Shown: piece after piece, positions 1 through 11,721 of the stretch
Layout of the letters: every line of letters starts with the position of its first letter
Position numbering within the stretch: the first letter of the stretch is position 1
NCBI GenBank assembly: GCA_020137815.1
Contig: CM035356.1
Span: forward strand, 5,738,145 to 5,802,144
Source of the DNA: Hormiphora californensis
Lineage: Eukaryota; Ctenophora; Tentaculata; Cydippida; Pleurobrachiidae
DNA: 64,000 nucleotides
Direction of reading: 5' to 3'
Made by a program: the position numbers and the translations under genes
The notes under the pieces: model-generated
Told to the model about the DNA's origin: nothing
The model's input: the letters and a program-made list of their open reading frames with translations, nothing else
Database searches by the model: none

Positions 1-238
1 GGTAAAAGTCCAAGTTTAGCTGCGAGTTCCCTGATGGTCAAATCGCCATGTTCCAGCGTCTCCTCCTCAATATCTCCCCACACAGAACAGACTACACCTG
101 GAGATTGGATTGTTAATTGATGCCGTTAATTGAGATAATAGTAGCAGTTTATAATTGTTTTTCCTAATAGAAAATGTAATTGTGAGAACTTGAAAACGTA
201 CCCAGTAAAACGATAGCGAGACATATTTTAGAAGTCAT
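1..238 (-). CDS. Secreted protein, first two exons (5' part only)
   Basis: Exon 1 is 238-202: ATG and a signal-peptide-like start (MTSKICLAIVLLG), ending one base into a codon at a GTACG donor. Exon 2 begins at 97 after a CTCCAG acceptor and runs off the window edge in the matching phase, continuing VVCSVWGDIEEETLEHGD and then a helical stretch LTIRELAAKLGLL. The joined start is a hydrophobic core followed by a likely signal-peptidase site near SVWG-D and an acidic, then amphipathic, mature region. This architecture suggests a secreted or propeptide-bearing protein. I do not recognise the family. The intron is about 104 bases. The gene continues to the left of the window, so length and function cannot be judged. 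The phase agreement and the signal peptide are the main support; the exons are short. Confidence 0.5.
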
Positions 239-671
239 ATTGGTGCGTTGGAGTGACGCGCAGAGCTAAGGAAAGAAATGGGAGTTGAAGTTGTCAGCGT
301 AGGACGCGCACGCATTGCAAACATAAGGGGATCAATATCGGAAGTCACTATCTTTTAGGCACAAAATCTAAAACTTAGGTCTTATGCTGTATTAAAAGAT
401 ACATATATTATCAGATACCAATCGTTACCGAAGATCTCAATCTTTTATTTTTCTGGTTCGTGCTTCAAAAAGTTCGTGCATCAAAAAGTTAGTGATAGAA
501 TCAGGTGTCAGGCAGATTTAAAAGATTTGGATAAACAGTTTAAAAGATAGTTTGACAAAGAGGGCAGCGAGCATAGCTAGGAGTGCAACTGCAGTGTTCA
601 CTCCACAAGAGCAGGGAGTTTTTATATGGGGCATTGAAAAGAGGACACGCGTTAGCAGTTAAATCGTCACG

Positions 672-674
<3 letters not shown>

Positions 675-729
<55 letters not shown>

Positions 730-736
730 TCTCTTT
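675..736. repeat. (CT)n microsatellite
   Basis: Uninterrupted CT dinucleotides. All Ser-Leu reading frames here are low complexity and not genes. Confidence 0.95.
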
Positions 737-1193
737 CTCGATCTATCTCCTACCCAAAGATCGGCGAACTGTGGCCAGAGAGTCAGAGCCCGCTGCACCG
801 GTGACAAGGATTAGCCATCTCTTAGAAAGAGAGAGAGATAGAACAGAAATAGAAAGAGAGAGAGAGAGATACAATGAGAGAAAGAAATCGATAGAAAGAG
901 AGAGATTTTTTGGGAGTCACGGGGTTTACTATAAATTGGTCCCTGCCATTACCAAACAGAATTCATCGAGAGTGATATAACACTGAGCATGGTGCCATAT
1001 AGACTCACTCCTGCCCCCAATTCAAGAGGCAGCTGGGTTATATAGTAGCTGCAGCAGGAACACCCCTTTACTTATACTGAGTAGCTCTGCGGGTAACATT
1101 GAGTGGGATAATAAACTGCTAATAGTGGGGTGAATTAGCGGGACCACTGCACTACCGTTCTTATCACTGGTGGAGCGTGATAGAGTGATAGGG

Positions 1194-1207
1194 GAGAGAG
1201 AGAGAGC

Positions 1208-1274
<67 letters not shown>

Positions 1275-1331
1275 GGGGAGTGAGAGAGAGATATATTTAT
1301 ATATATATAGAGAGAGAGAGCAAGAGAGAGA
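1194..1331. repeat. (GA)n microsatellite with a TA-rich interruption
   Basis: GA dinucleotide run of about 70 bp, then a G-run, an AT-rich interruption near 1290-1310 and more GA. Confidence 0.95.
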
Positions 1332-2209
1332 AGACAGATAGACATGATGATAGATGATAATGGTTGGCTAAAATGGTTATACTCATCATCACGAGTAATA
1401 GCTGTGACTGACGTGCATCACCACAAGGGACAATATCTCTCTCTCCGACTGTGGTGGCTCCGAGAGTAATTATATAGTAGATTTAACCAATTTTAGACTT
1501 TAGCGGTAGAACATTGCGCCATCGCCTTCTGCACAAAAAGGGGCTACATATTGGTCTACATGGTTAGGTAATACGCTAATAGCGGGTTCTATATCGGCTA
1601 CTGAAGTTGGGTAATAATGGGGTTTACTGGCTACAAAACTACACCCCTGCCCCCCATTTGGGCAGTCTTTTGTAAGAGGGTGCAGTGAGAGAGAAGGTCT
1701 AGCAAGTCAAAAAACTGACCCAGCTGGAGATATTCCAGCTACTTTTAAATGGGTAAAATTGATCTCTTTGGGATTACCATGATTAACGCAACAGGTGCGG
1801 TCCCCCATAAATTGGGCTAAACTATCCCCTCCCTCAATCATGTGAGAGAGAGACAGAGAGAGAGAGAGAGTAGACGTCATTCTGTGAGACCCACATGATT
1901 ACATCCTCATTCTCTCACGGTGTGCCATCCCCTGAAATGGACAGTGTCTAAATAGTTAAACGGTCCCGACCAGCACCAAAGAGAGGGGGGTGAAATGACT
2001 TGTTCAGACAGAGAGTGTGTCTCGTGTGGTAACTTCGTAACCAAATGTCTCGTGTGGTCCCACAAAACTAAAAAGTCTGAAAGTTAATGAAGTTGTGTCT
2101 TTTACGTTCATGGACAAGATGGTCGTGACCATTTATGGAGTGGTTTGCCTTCCGTCCCTTTTTTGCACATTTTTTAAAGAAGGGTTAGAACATCAACAAC
2201 ATATTAGTG

Positions 2210-2530
2210 TATATAGGATAGTGACTAGATTATAGGTCCATTACAAGCTTTAATTATAGGGTGGTGACTAGATTATAGGTCCATTACAGGATTTAATTAC
2301 AGTATGGTGACTAGATTATAGGTCCATTACAAGCTTTACTTATAGGGTGGTGACTAGATTATAGGTCCATTACAAGCTTTAATTATAGGGTGGTGACTAG
2401 ATTATAGGTCCATTACAAGCTTTTATTATAGGGTGGTGACTAGATTATAGGTCCATTACATGCTTTAATTATAGGGTGGTGACTAGATTATAGGTCCATT
2501 ACAGGATTTAATTATAGGATAGTGACTAGA
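2210..2530. repeat. Minisatellite, about 45-bp unit, seven copies
   Basis: Units read approximately ggtggtgactagattatagg followed by tccattacaagctttaatta. Copies differ by a few substitutions (aagctt versus aggatt) and the array ends near 2530 with a degenerate unit. Confidence 0.93.
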
Positions 2531-2779
2531 TTCACTAATGACAAATCGGGATTGGCGCCAGGTGGCCGATACAGCTAGTATTATATAGGGCTTTGATTTG
2601 TCAGAGCATTAGTCTGACAAGGTTTGATTGGAACACCAGGTGAAGTCTAATGCAGTGCAGATTATAGAGGCATGAAGATGAAACGGGGCGTTGGTTTAGC
2701 ACGTGTTGATTGGAGGGGGAATTCATTAACTTCTAGGGAAGGTTTGGCATCCCCCCTAGCTATATAGATAGAGCAAGAG

Positions 2780-2905
2780 AGATTGTTATATTAACTGAAG
2801 TGAGAGAGAAAGAGATATTGTTACATTAACTAGAGTGAGAGAGAAAGAGATTGTTACATTAACTAGAGTGAGAGAGAAAGAGAGATTGTCAGATTAACTA
2901 GAGTG
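2780..2905. repeat. Short tandem repeat, 31-36-bp unit, about four copies
   Basis: Units combine a GA-rich segment (gagagagaaagagattgtta) with cattaactagagt. Unit length varies through the GA part. Confidence 0.8.
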
Positions 2906-3512
2906 AGACCTATTTAGACCCTCTCCAGAAGGGAAATAAAATTCATCGGGGAAGTTAACCTCGGGGAAGTTGAAGCTTTAGAAGCTCATGTCTAATTGAA
3001 AATCGCACGTTACGTCATAATTTGAAAAGGAAGTTGTAGTAATGTAGTAGTAAAGTGACATTTGGAACTCTCAGAACAGAGCGATGTGAAAAAAGGGGGA
3101 TCCATCTTAATCAACTTTTCATTTCTCAATAACCATTTAACCACCCTTCTGCAGGATCTCAGAAGCTGCACAGTCTGCTAGTGAATGGCGAGTCTAGCTA
3201 CAACCTGCTAGGACTATTCGGCGCAACTATGCCCAAGCACGGCATCTCTCACGCTCACTGGAAGCCCTCTTGGTGCGTCACTACTTGATATAAACGTCTT
3301 TACATCATCTCGATGCCTCTTTCTCTCCGCTATCGCTCTGCTCCTCAGACCGGGAATCTCTCTCTGCCGGCTAAAGCGCCCATTCGACCCGTGCTGAGTC
3401 ACCGACAAAACTCCTGCAGGGCTGTTCGTCCCAAACAACGTTAGCGCTCTGTAGACGTTACTCGGTAGACTCAGCGTTAACGCTAAACCTTTCTCATAGG
3501 TTTCATAGGTTT

Positions 3513-3515
<3 letters not shown>

Positions 3516-3558
<43 letters not shown>
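3516..3558. repeat. (CT)n microsatellite
   Basis: About 40 bp of CT dinucleotides. Confidence 0.95.
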
Positions 3559-3636
3559 TATCTCTATCTCTCACTCGCTTCATCCAGCTAGGACCACGGA
3601 AATAACCTGTCAGAGCATTGGCCTGTGCCTATTAAC

Positions 3637-3745
3637 CAGGAACCGACCGAATCAGGAAATACTGGTCCCTGATTGGCTGATAACCAGTCACGTGACCTAA
3701 ATAACGAGCTCTGATTGGCTGTTTACTTAATTCGGTCGGTTCCTG
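3637..3745. mobile_element. 109-bp hAT-type MITE, copy 1
   Basis: Terminal inverted repeats CAGGAACCGACCGAA and TTCGGTCGGTTCCTG bound a 109-bp unit whose core includes a tcacgtgacctaaata motif. The same unit, also 109 bp, recurs at 4692, 14973 and 61664, with a deleted copy at 60595. Flanks (ctattaac / ctataatt) look like a decayed 8-bp target duplication. TIR form and 8-bp duplications fit hAT-derived MITEs. Confidence 0.85.
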
Positions 3746-4359
3746 CTATAATTCTCTTTGGACCTGACAGGAAATAACAGTTAAAAGTTTTCGGGTAGTT
3801 TTCCCCTAGATAGCTGTCACCCTCGCAGTTATATCTCCGTAGGCCAGTTCTAAGGTGGTTCTTAGAAAAATCGCAAAGTGTTGGCATGGTAACCAGAAAG
3901 TGGTTACCTATGGTAACTAGGTAATTCTCTACCAAGAATTTTCCAAGTAATGGAGGCCTCTACGCAAGATCTCAGAGTCTCTGGTCCTACTACAAGTCCA
4001 TGCACATAATATTAGTATGTGCATTAAACTAAACAGAGAATTATTCGAAAAGGGCGTGGAAAGCTACAATAGAAAGAGGCATGGCTCTAAAATATCAATT
4101 TACCGCAGCTGTTTGTCCAACTCTTTGTTTCATGAACGCTGAGTTATGAGTCCAGTGTCATTTCTTAAAAACATAAGTTATATACAAATATTGGTAGTAG
4201 CTAAGATGGTAACTTGAAAACCTCACGAAAACTTTGAGAAACGTATCAAATGACCCATAATAGAGTGGTAAATCTGTGAAATAATGGCCTGGCTAACGAC
4301 TTCGGAAAGTAATATACAAAAAGTCAATACATACACGAATTTGAGCACATTTTCCTCTC

Positions 4360-4580
4360 ACTATCAACCCTCCCTTTCCTCTCACTAACCCTCCCCTACC
4401 CTCTCACTAACCCTCCCCTACCCTCTCACTAACCCTCCCCTACCCTCTCACTAACCCTCCTGCCCCTCTCACTAACCCCCTCTCACTAACCCCCACCCCT
4501 CTAATACAGATTGAGGAAGACATGACTGCCAGATTGAGTCTCCCCCTGTCCCTCTCACTAACCCCCACCCCTTCTAATAG
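4360..4580 (+). repeat. Intronic pyrimidine minisatellite that has captured the start of an ILK exon
   Basis: About 21-bp units of the type ctcactaaccctcccctacc fill the end of an ILK intron. From 4510 to about 4547 the array contains a copy of the first 36-38 bases of the ILK exon that starts at 4581, preceded by its own AG (aatacag). The copy runs back into the pyrimidine repeat. Reading through from the copy leaves the exon frame and reaches a stop (TGA) at the true exon start. Confidence 0.85.
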
Positions 4581-5793
4581 ATTGAGGAAGACATGACTGC
4601 CAGGTTGAGTCTCCCCTCTGTCCATCTTCCCTTCGTTAGGACCAGCGTGTTCTCCCAACCCGGATACCTGTCCCCTGAAGGTAGGAATAATCAGAAACCG
4701 ACCGAATCAGGAAATAATGGTCCCTGATCGGCTGATAACCAGTCACGTGACCTAAATAATGAGTTCTCATTGGTTGTTTACTTGTATCGGTCGGTTCCTG
4801 CTAATAATATCCAAACTTGTATCCTGCTCAGATATCCCCTGCAAGGACAGCACAGCATAGCATATACTGCCACTACAATGCTAATACATTGCCGAAAACC
4901 ATTAGCATATATAATGCCAGTACTTTATTATTACGACGTCATAATGTTTTGTGAGAGGCACGATCTTTGGTGATTTTAGATTTACAATCCATCCGGCATC
5001 CCCGTATAATAACCCCATCCCCGTATAACCCCATCCCAGTATAACCCCATCCCCGTATAACTCCATCCCAGTATAACCCCAATATCCCCGTATAATAACC
5101 CCATCCCCGTATAATAACCCCATCCCAGTATAACCCCAATATCCCCGTATAATAACCCCATCCCCGTATAACCCCATCCCCGTATAACCCCATCCCCGTA
5201 TAACCCCAATATCCCCGTATAATAACCCCGATCCCCGTATAATTACCCCATCCCAGTATAACCCCATCCCCGTATAACCCCATCCTCGTATAACCCCATC
5301 CCCGTATAACCCGTTCCGCGTATAACCCCATCCCCTTATAACCCCATCCCCGTATAACCCCATCCCCGTATAATAACCCCATCCCCGTATAATAACCCCA
5401 TCCCCGTATAACCCCATCCCCGTATAACCCCGTCCCCGTATAACCCCAATATCCCCGTATAACCCCATCCCCGTATAATAACCCCATCCCCGTATAATAA
5501 CCCCATCCCCGTATAATAAGCCCATCCCCGTATAACCCCATCCCCGTATAATAACCCCATCCCCGTATAACCCCATCCCCGTATAATAACCCCCATCCCC
5601 GTATAACCCCATCCCAGTATAACCCCAATATCCCCGTATAATAACCCCGATCCTCTCTACAGCTGCTGGATCTAGACTGGACAGGGACGACCAAAAGAAG
5701 GCGGACATGTGGAGCTTTGCAGTGCTATTCTGGGAGATGGTGACTGGTATGAGGCCCCATGCTGACATCCCACCCATGCTAGTAGGAATAAAG
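4581..5793 (+). CDS. ILK: Integrin-linked (pseudo)kinase, two exons of the kinase-like domain
   Basis: Exon A 4581-4680 opens after ttctaatag and encodes IEEDMTARLSLPS...QPGYLSPE, ending in phase 1 at GTAGGA. Exon B 5663-5793 opens after ctctctacag in matching phase and encodes AAGSRLDRDDQKK, then ADMWSFAVLFWEMVTG and MRPHADIPPMLVGIK, ending at GTGTGTA. From memory of the family, these correspond to the animal ILK segment with I[DE]EDMTAR, the APE-like PEA and the near-invariant ADMWSFAVL[LF]WE stretch. ILK is a pseudokinase scaffold at integrin adhesions, bound to PINCH and parvin. The ankyrin and N-lobe exons upstream and the last C-lobe exon downstream were not found here. The upstream exons may lie left of the window or be very diverged. 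The downstream side enters microsatellite and suspect sequence. Exon A has a broken partial duplicate just upstream. Confidence 0.85.
4692..4800. mobile_element. 109-bp hAT-type MITE, copy 2 (in ILK intron)
   Basis: Begins CAGAAACCGACCGAATCAGG and ends ATCGGTCGGTTCCTG, 109 bp as in the other copies. It lies 11 bases downstream of the ILK exon A donor, flanked by ggaataat and ctaataat, which may be a decayed 8-bp target duplication. Confidence 0.85.
4993..5655. repeat. Large ILK intron minisatellite (ccccgtataa type)
   Basis: About 650 bp of 16-19 bp units, ccccatccccgtataa with or without an extra taa, plus variant units (ccccaatat). It fills the intron up to about ten bases before the acceptor of ILK exon B. 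Long minus-strand frames (GVIIRGWGYTGMGLYGDG-like) are repeat artefacts. Confidence 0.97.
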
Positions 5794-6505
<712 letters not shown>

Positions 6506-7229
6506 ATCTATCTCATCCCCTTTTCGATTGGTAAATAACTCTATCTCTCAAAAATTGGAGGGTGCCGTCATCTCTAATTAATCCCAGTGCAAGTGGGCCA
6601 GTGCGGTTTGTTAATTTCTCTTTGAAACCAAAGTCCCACGATATGCATATTATATGAGATTTAGATATCATAGTTAGTCAACTGTTACATATTTTGAGAA
6701 ATGAAAGCACTTGCAAGGCGAGGGGGGACACGATCGAGGGAAAAAGCTCTAAATTTTGCATTAGGCATGGAGCAAGAATAAAGATACTAAATTTTAATGT
6801 GATCCATTATATTTTCAATTATAAATTTAATCAAATGTCATGCTGCCAGTACGAAGTACCACTACCCACATTGGGACCATGAATTCACATAGCGTCTATA
6901 TTTGCCTGACATCTATACCATTCATATATCGCATCGTTCTGGATTCCTCATGAGACACAGGACACACGTCACACAATAGTATGATTATAGACTGGGAATA
7001 ATGATTGGTTATACTAGATAACCTTGGGTCCCACCCCTTGGCCTTACTCAACAAGGTTATCCGCAGAACAGAATGCACTGAATATAAATCTTGCTGTGGT
7101 AACCACCATTCATCAATGATAATATATTATGGCGGTAACTTCCTTTTCTATTCTTCTCAAGATCTATAACCATCCTCCCCAGGTCCTTCTCTAACAAACT
7201 ATTCATAACTCCTGACAATTCTTTTTGGG

Positions 7230-8780
7230 GTAAGGGGGGGGGACTCAAAACAAAAACCCTGAATAACTAATCATGCAAAGATTTTGAAATTTCCACTGTA
7301 TATTTACCCCCCAAAAGGATTTTCTAGAACTCTTCTCTCCCCTCCCCCAGATTTTTCTATATAAATCTTCCTCTTCTCCTTCCCCTTTTTTCTACCCCCA
7401 GATTTTTCTAAAATAACCCCTCTCCCCCAGATTGTTCAATTAAATTTCCCCTTCCCCAATTGGAAGGGAATTACCTAAAAACCTGTTTTGAAAAGGAAAA
7501 AAAATTCCTTTAATTTGGAAAAAACCCACTAAAGGGGGCCCGTTTGGGGGGTATCCCCATCTTAGAGAAAAGGGGGGTTTTGTGAGATGTTTGAGAGTAG
7601 TGTCGAGATAAAAGGGGGAAAGAGGGGTGGAACTATTAAAAGTTGAATTTCAACTCAAAACACTTTCTAATCTTATAAATGGGCTTGAATAATTATCTTT
7701 GTGCTTTTTTCTTCCGAATACATCCCATTCGTAAAGACTGTGTAAGATATTTTTTGTTATTTTATGGACTTTTCAAGCGCATATCATTATGTAGATAACA
7801 TATTCCCCGATTTATTTATAAAGTGGCACAAATTACTCTTTCATTTAGGGACTGATCAAATCCCCAATCAAGTCTGCAACAACATGACTTTAAGACGATA
7901 TACAACATTTTTTCCGTTTTTTAAAAAATTGTTTTTAAAAGTTTTTGTTTTTAAAAAAAAACGGTTTTTTCTATTTATTGATTTTTTTTTCAACATTTAT
8001 TTACCGGGCTTTTTTAAAAAATTTTCCCTTGTTTTAGAAAATGTTATTAAACTTTTAATTGTAGGGTGGGGGGGGAAAAGTTATTAAAAATCTGATACAT
8101 GGGTGATTTTTGCCCCCGGGGGCCAAAAAAGACGCGGCCCCCCCGAGTCCCAAGAAGACAAAAAGATTTTTGTCCCCCACAGCCCCGACGTCCTTTTTTT
8201 TAAAGGTTGTCCCTGACATTGAGTGTGGGGAAAACCTTTGGGGCGGGGCTTTTGGGGTTGGGGCCCAAAATGACGGAGCACCTCTGAGGGCCCGCCGACC
8301 CCAAATTATGCCATTGGGCAATGCAGTCTGCATTGAATTTGAAAATGAATTGTGTAGTGTGCATTGTATCCACCATGACCGACTATAGAGTTGTTGACAA
8401 CAAAACTAGAGAGCGTTGTGATTTCCCCATACCTCTCTCTAGGTGGTGTTACAAAGCTGCTCTATCCAAGGGGAAAATTTAAAAACTAACTCTAAATTTT
8501 GGGTCTAAACTTTTAAACGGCCCCAGCTCGATAGCACCCGGTTTTTTATCTTATTTTCCCTTTTAAAAAAGTTTTACGGCCATCATTTTTGGGCGTTCGT
8601 TTCCCAAAAGGGGGGGGGGGGGGAAAAAAAAAAAACCCCCCTTTTACCCGAAAACCCTTCCCCTTTTCCCCCGGGCTCTCTTCTAAAATCCTCCTCCTTT
8701 TTTCTCTCTTCTTCTCTCTCCCTCCTTCCTATCTCTCTCTCTCTCTCTTTTTTTTTCTCTTTTTTGAATGCTGCAAATTC
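7230..8780. other. Homopolymer-inflated, probably unreliable sequence
   Basis: Runs such as GGGGGGGGG, AAAAAAAAA, CCCCCC and TTTTTTTT follow one another at a density seen nowhere else except near 10.3-11.5 and 44.6 kb. The stretch ends in a pyrimidine/GA microsatellite. This is the look of poorly polished long reads at GA/CT repeats. I support no gene here. Confidence 0.6.
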
Positions 8781-10330
8781 TAGCAGCAGGGAAAGAAAAA
8801 CAGCTGTGTAGGGGCCAGTGCAGTACACAGTACAATGGTTATGATCGCACCAGTATTTTAACAGCCTAGCGGAAAATAAACCGAATTGTTGAGTTAACTG
8901 CCAAATTGGGGCACATGTGTAATGTGCAGTGTGGCGACCCGACCCGACCTGATGAGCGCATTGTGGGGGCAGGGGCAGGGAGGGCGGAGGGTTTGTTTTT
9001 ACTAGTACTACTGGAGATCTGCTCTTGAACCCCTCCAGATGGCCCACAAGCTTCTATAACCTTGAGGCGGTTTGGTCGTGCCCCTCCTTAAAGGGACAAC
9101 GAATCCTATAAAGTGCCCCTTTCTACTTGTTTTTTAAGTGGACAATTTACAATGTTGGATACTAAGCTGCCTGCCCTAAACATCTTCAATTAGCAAACAT
9201 GTATCTATCTCTCCCCCTCTCTTGGTACACCTCTCACTCACACTGAGAGTCTCAGTACCTCTCAGATCTCTCTCCCCCTCCTATGCCAGTATCTCTCTCT
9301 CTGATCTCTCTCAGTACCTCTCTGATCACTCTTCCCCTGCCAATTTCAACAACTATTTTGTCATCAAATGATGAGGTGCCGCGTAAATTTACTGCCAGCA
9401 GATCTTTTCTCCCAGGCTCTAATTCCCCCCTAATTAGCAGTCTCTCTCTTCCTCCCTCTGTTAACTTGTAGGTGTTTGGAAAAGTAATGTGAGCACACGT
9501 ATTTTATAGGGTTTGGTAATCTAATTAAGAATCACGATTACATTATCAAGCACACATTACTCAAAATATAAAGGAAACCCGAGAAGTAAGGTATATATAT
9601 TATAGGGATTCGATCCGATATTAGTGGGGGACAGCTGTTTGAAACTGAGGTGTGAGTAGTACTAAATGTGTTGAGCTTCAGTCACGCCCAAAACACATAT
9701 GTTTCACACACAGTCACAATGGTGGGGTTCACTCTATCACCCCTCAATACAGATCTGTATAGGATTAGAAAAACTATACAACTATCAAGACATTTTTATA
9801 TTCTATAGAAATTCTACGGAATCAAAAGCCCATCAAAAGTAATTTTACTACTAGTAAAGTAGTAAATTGTGACTTGTATGAATTATGTAGTGGCAGACGG
9901 CAGTTAAATGATTGCTGGCGTTGCTGGAGACCAAAAAATATTCTACAAAATAATCTCAGCTCTCAGTCTCACCCTCTCTCACTCTCTCTCTCTCTCTCTC
10001 ACTCTCTCTCTTTCTCTCAGTCCCTCCCTCTCTGGCGGGTAATTATAATCATTCGTCGCATTACTCTCTTTTTAAGAATTACACCAACAAAAAAGAGTTC
10101 ACTTAAACTTTCAGAGTCCGCGATTTAACACAGTCTTTAACTTCACAGATCTCATTTCCTTTACAGATATTTCATTTCTGGATGAATTTGGAGCTGAGTT
10201 GATCCTTTCACCTCACTTCAGGAACGGCACTTGATGGCGTGGTGGGGTATGGGGATACGGGCTTCGTTCTCTTTCTCCTTATACCCGACACTAACGTGGA
10301 TAGAAGACCTCGTCGGATTTGAGGGCGATG
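8781..10330. other. No gene seen; CT-rich tracts
   Basis: CT-rich patches at about 9215-9330 and 9965-10030. A possible acceptor near 10163 opens a short frame ending in TGA near 10235 (ISFLDEFGAELILSPH), but I cannot attach it to any gene. Confidence 0.4.
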
Positions 10331-10883
10331 TTTCTCATCTGCAAAAAGGGGTTTTCCTTTGGTACTGGAAAATGGGGGGAGGGTTGTAGGGAAGAGGCCC
10401 CAAAAAGGACGGGGAAAGGGTTAGTAGGGGTGGGCCAACAAAGGCAGGGAGGGGTTAAAGGGGGGTTAGAACCCCAAAAAGGACAGGGGAGGGGAGGGGT
10501 TGAGGGGGAAAAGGGGGGGACTGGTGGGGGGAAAAAAGGTTGGATGTGACAGCAGCAGGGGCTTGTGATAAGTCCGGAGAAAAAAATTATCCCCCCCCTT
10601 TAAAATTTAGGCCGGGGGTCCCCCCTGCATTTTGGTTTATATGAACTGTCCCCTTTTGTCTAATGAATGGGATCTTGCTGATAGAACCCCACGGATTCAA
10701 ATCACCAGATTGTGTGTTGGGGGGTTTTATGTGGTTTTGTGGAAGGGGTTTTTTGTTTTGGGGGGAAAGGGGTACAAGGTACCAGGAGGCCGGAAATGTA
10801 ACCCAAAAAAAGGGGAAAAAAGCCCAAATTTCCCCCGGCCCTTTTTTAAAAAAAAACCCTTCCCGTTTTTCCCCCCGGGCCTT

Positions 10884-10923
<40 letters not shown>

Positions 10924-11450
10924 TTTTCCCAAAATTTTTTTTTCCTCTCTCTTTCTCTTTCCCCTCTCTCTCTCCCTCCCCTCTCTCCTTTTTCTTCCCT
11001 CTTCTTCCTTCCCCCCTTTCTCTTTGTCCCTTTCCCCCTTCCCAAAATCAACTTTTTTCGCTTCAAACCCAGTTGGGGCTAAAAATTTTTAAAAAACATT
11101 TTTGTTTCGAAATTAAAGTTTTTTTAAGGAAATTATAAAATTTAAAATTCATAAATTTAAAGTTCTTTAAAAGTGAAAAAGTTTATAAAAAGAGGGGGAC
11201 CCTAAAAAAAGCCAAAACCCGGGACGGGTGGGGAGGTACGCCTGTCTGCATTGTGAATGGGGGGGGGTGTAATTGAACTAACTGATCAATCAATGAAATG
11301 ATGATCCTGGATAGTGGTGATGTGGGAGAATGAAAAGGGAAGGGCCATGGGAAACCGGGAAATGGGGGGGGGATGAAATTGAAATGAGAAAATGGGGGGG
11401 GGGGGGGGAAAGAAACGAGAAAATGATAAATGGGAGTTTTATTGGTTAAC
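10331..11450. other. Homopolymer-inflated, probably unreliable sequence with a 36-bp G run
   Basis: Same texture as 7.2-8.8 kb: an uninterrupted G-run near 10885-10921, then long A, C and T runs and a CT-rich tract. Gly- and Pro-rich frames here are artefacts. Confidence 0.6.
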
Positions 11451-11721
11451 CAGTGTTAGGAATCATAAATCCATGATTCCTAATACTGAACCATCAAACC
11501 ACTTTAAAGGATTAGTGGTTGAATTCATATTCAAATGGTTGACAAGCTGAATGAACATGATAGAGCTGAGGAAATTGGTATTTCCAAAATCATCAAGAAA
11601 TCATAAATTATAAGAGCAATCCCTTCTAAAAGAGGGTCGCGGTGAGAGAGAGGATCGATCAAGGCGATCCCCCCACCTCGAGCAAAGCAAAGCAATTAGT
11701 AGTAAGATTCTGAATCCCTAC

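Larger units (their letters stand above)
239..3500. other. Gene-poor interval with microsatellites and minisatellites
   Basis: I see no convincing coding exon here. It holds (CT)n at about 675-736, interrupted (GA)n at 823-905 and 1194-1331, a 44-46 bp minisatellite at 2210-2530 and a shorter GA-rich repeat at 2780-2905. An acceptor-like site near 3155 is followed by about 43 open codons on the plus strand, but nothing recognisable is encoded. Confidence 0.6.

Noticed and set aside
4902-5777. 291-codon minus-strand frame rich in GYTGMGLYGDGV
   Set aside because: It is a translation of the ccccgtataa minisatellite; every frame of the array is open.
8583-9047. 154-codon minus-strand frame
   Set aside because: Lies in homopolymer-inflated and CT-rich sequence, with no recognisable domain.
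10587-11138. Overlapping 139-168 codon frames with poly-Gly or poly-Pro
   Set aside because: Caused by the G-run and by suspect sequence.
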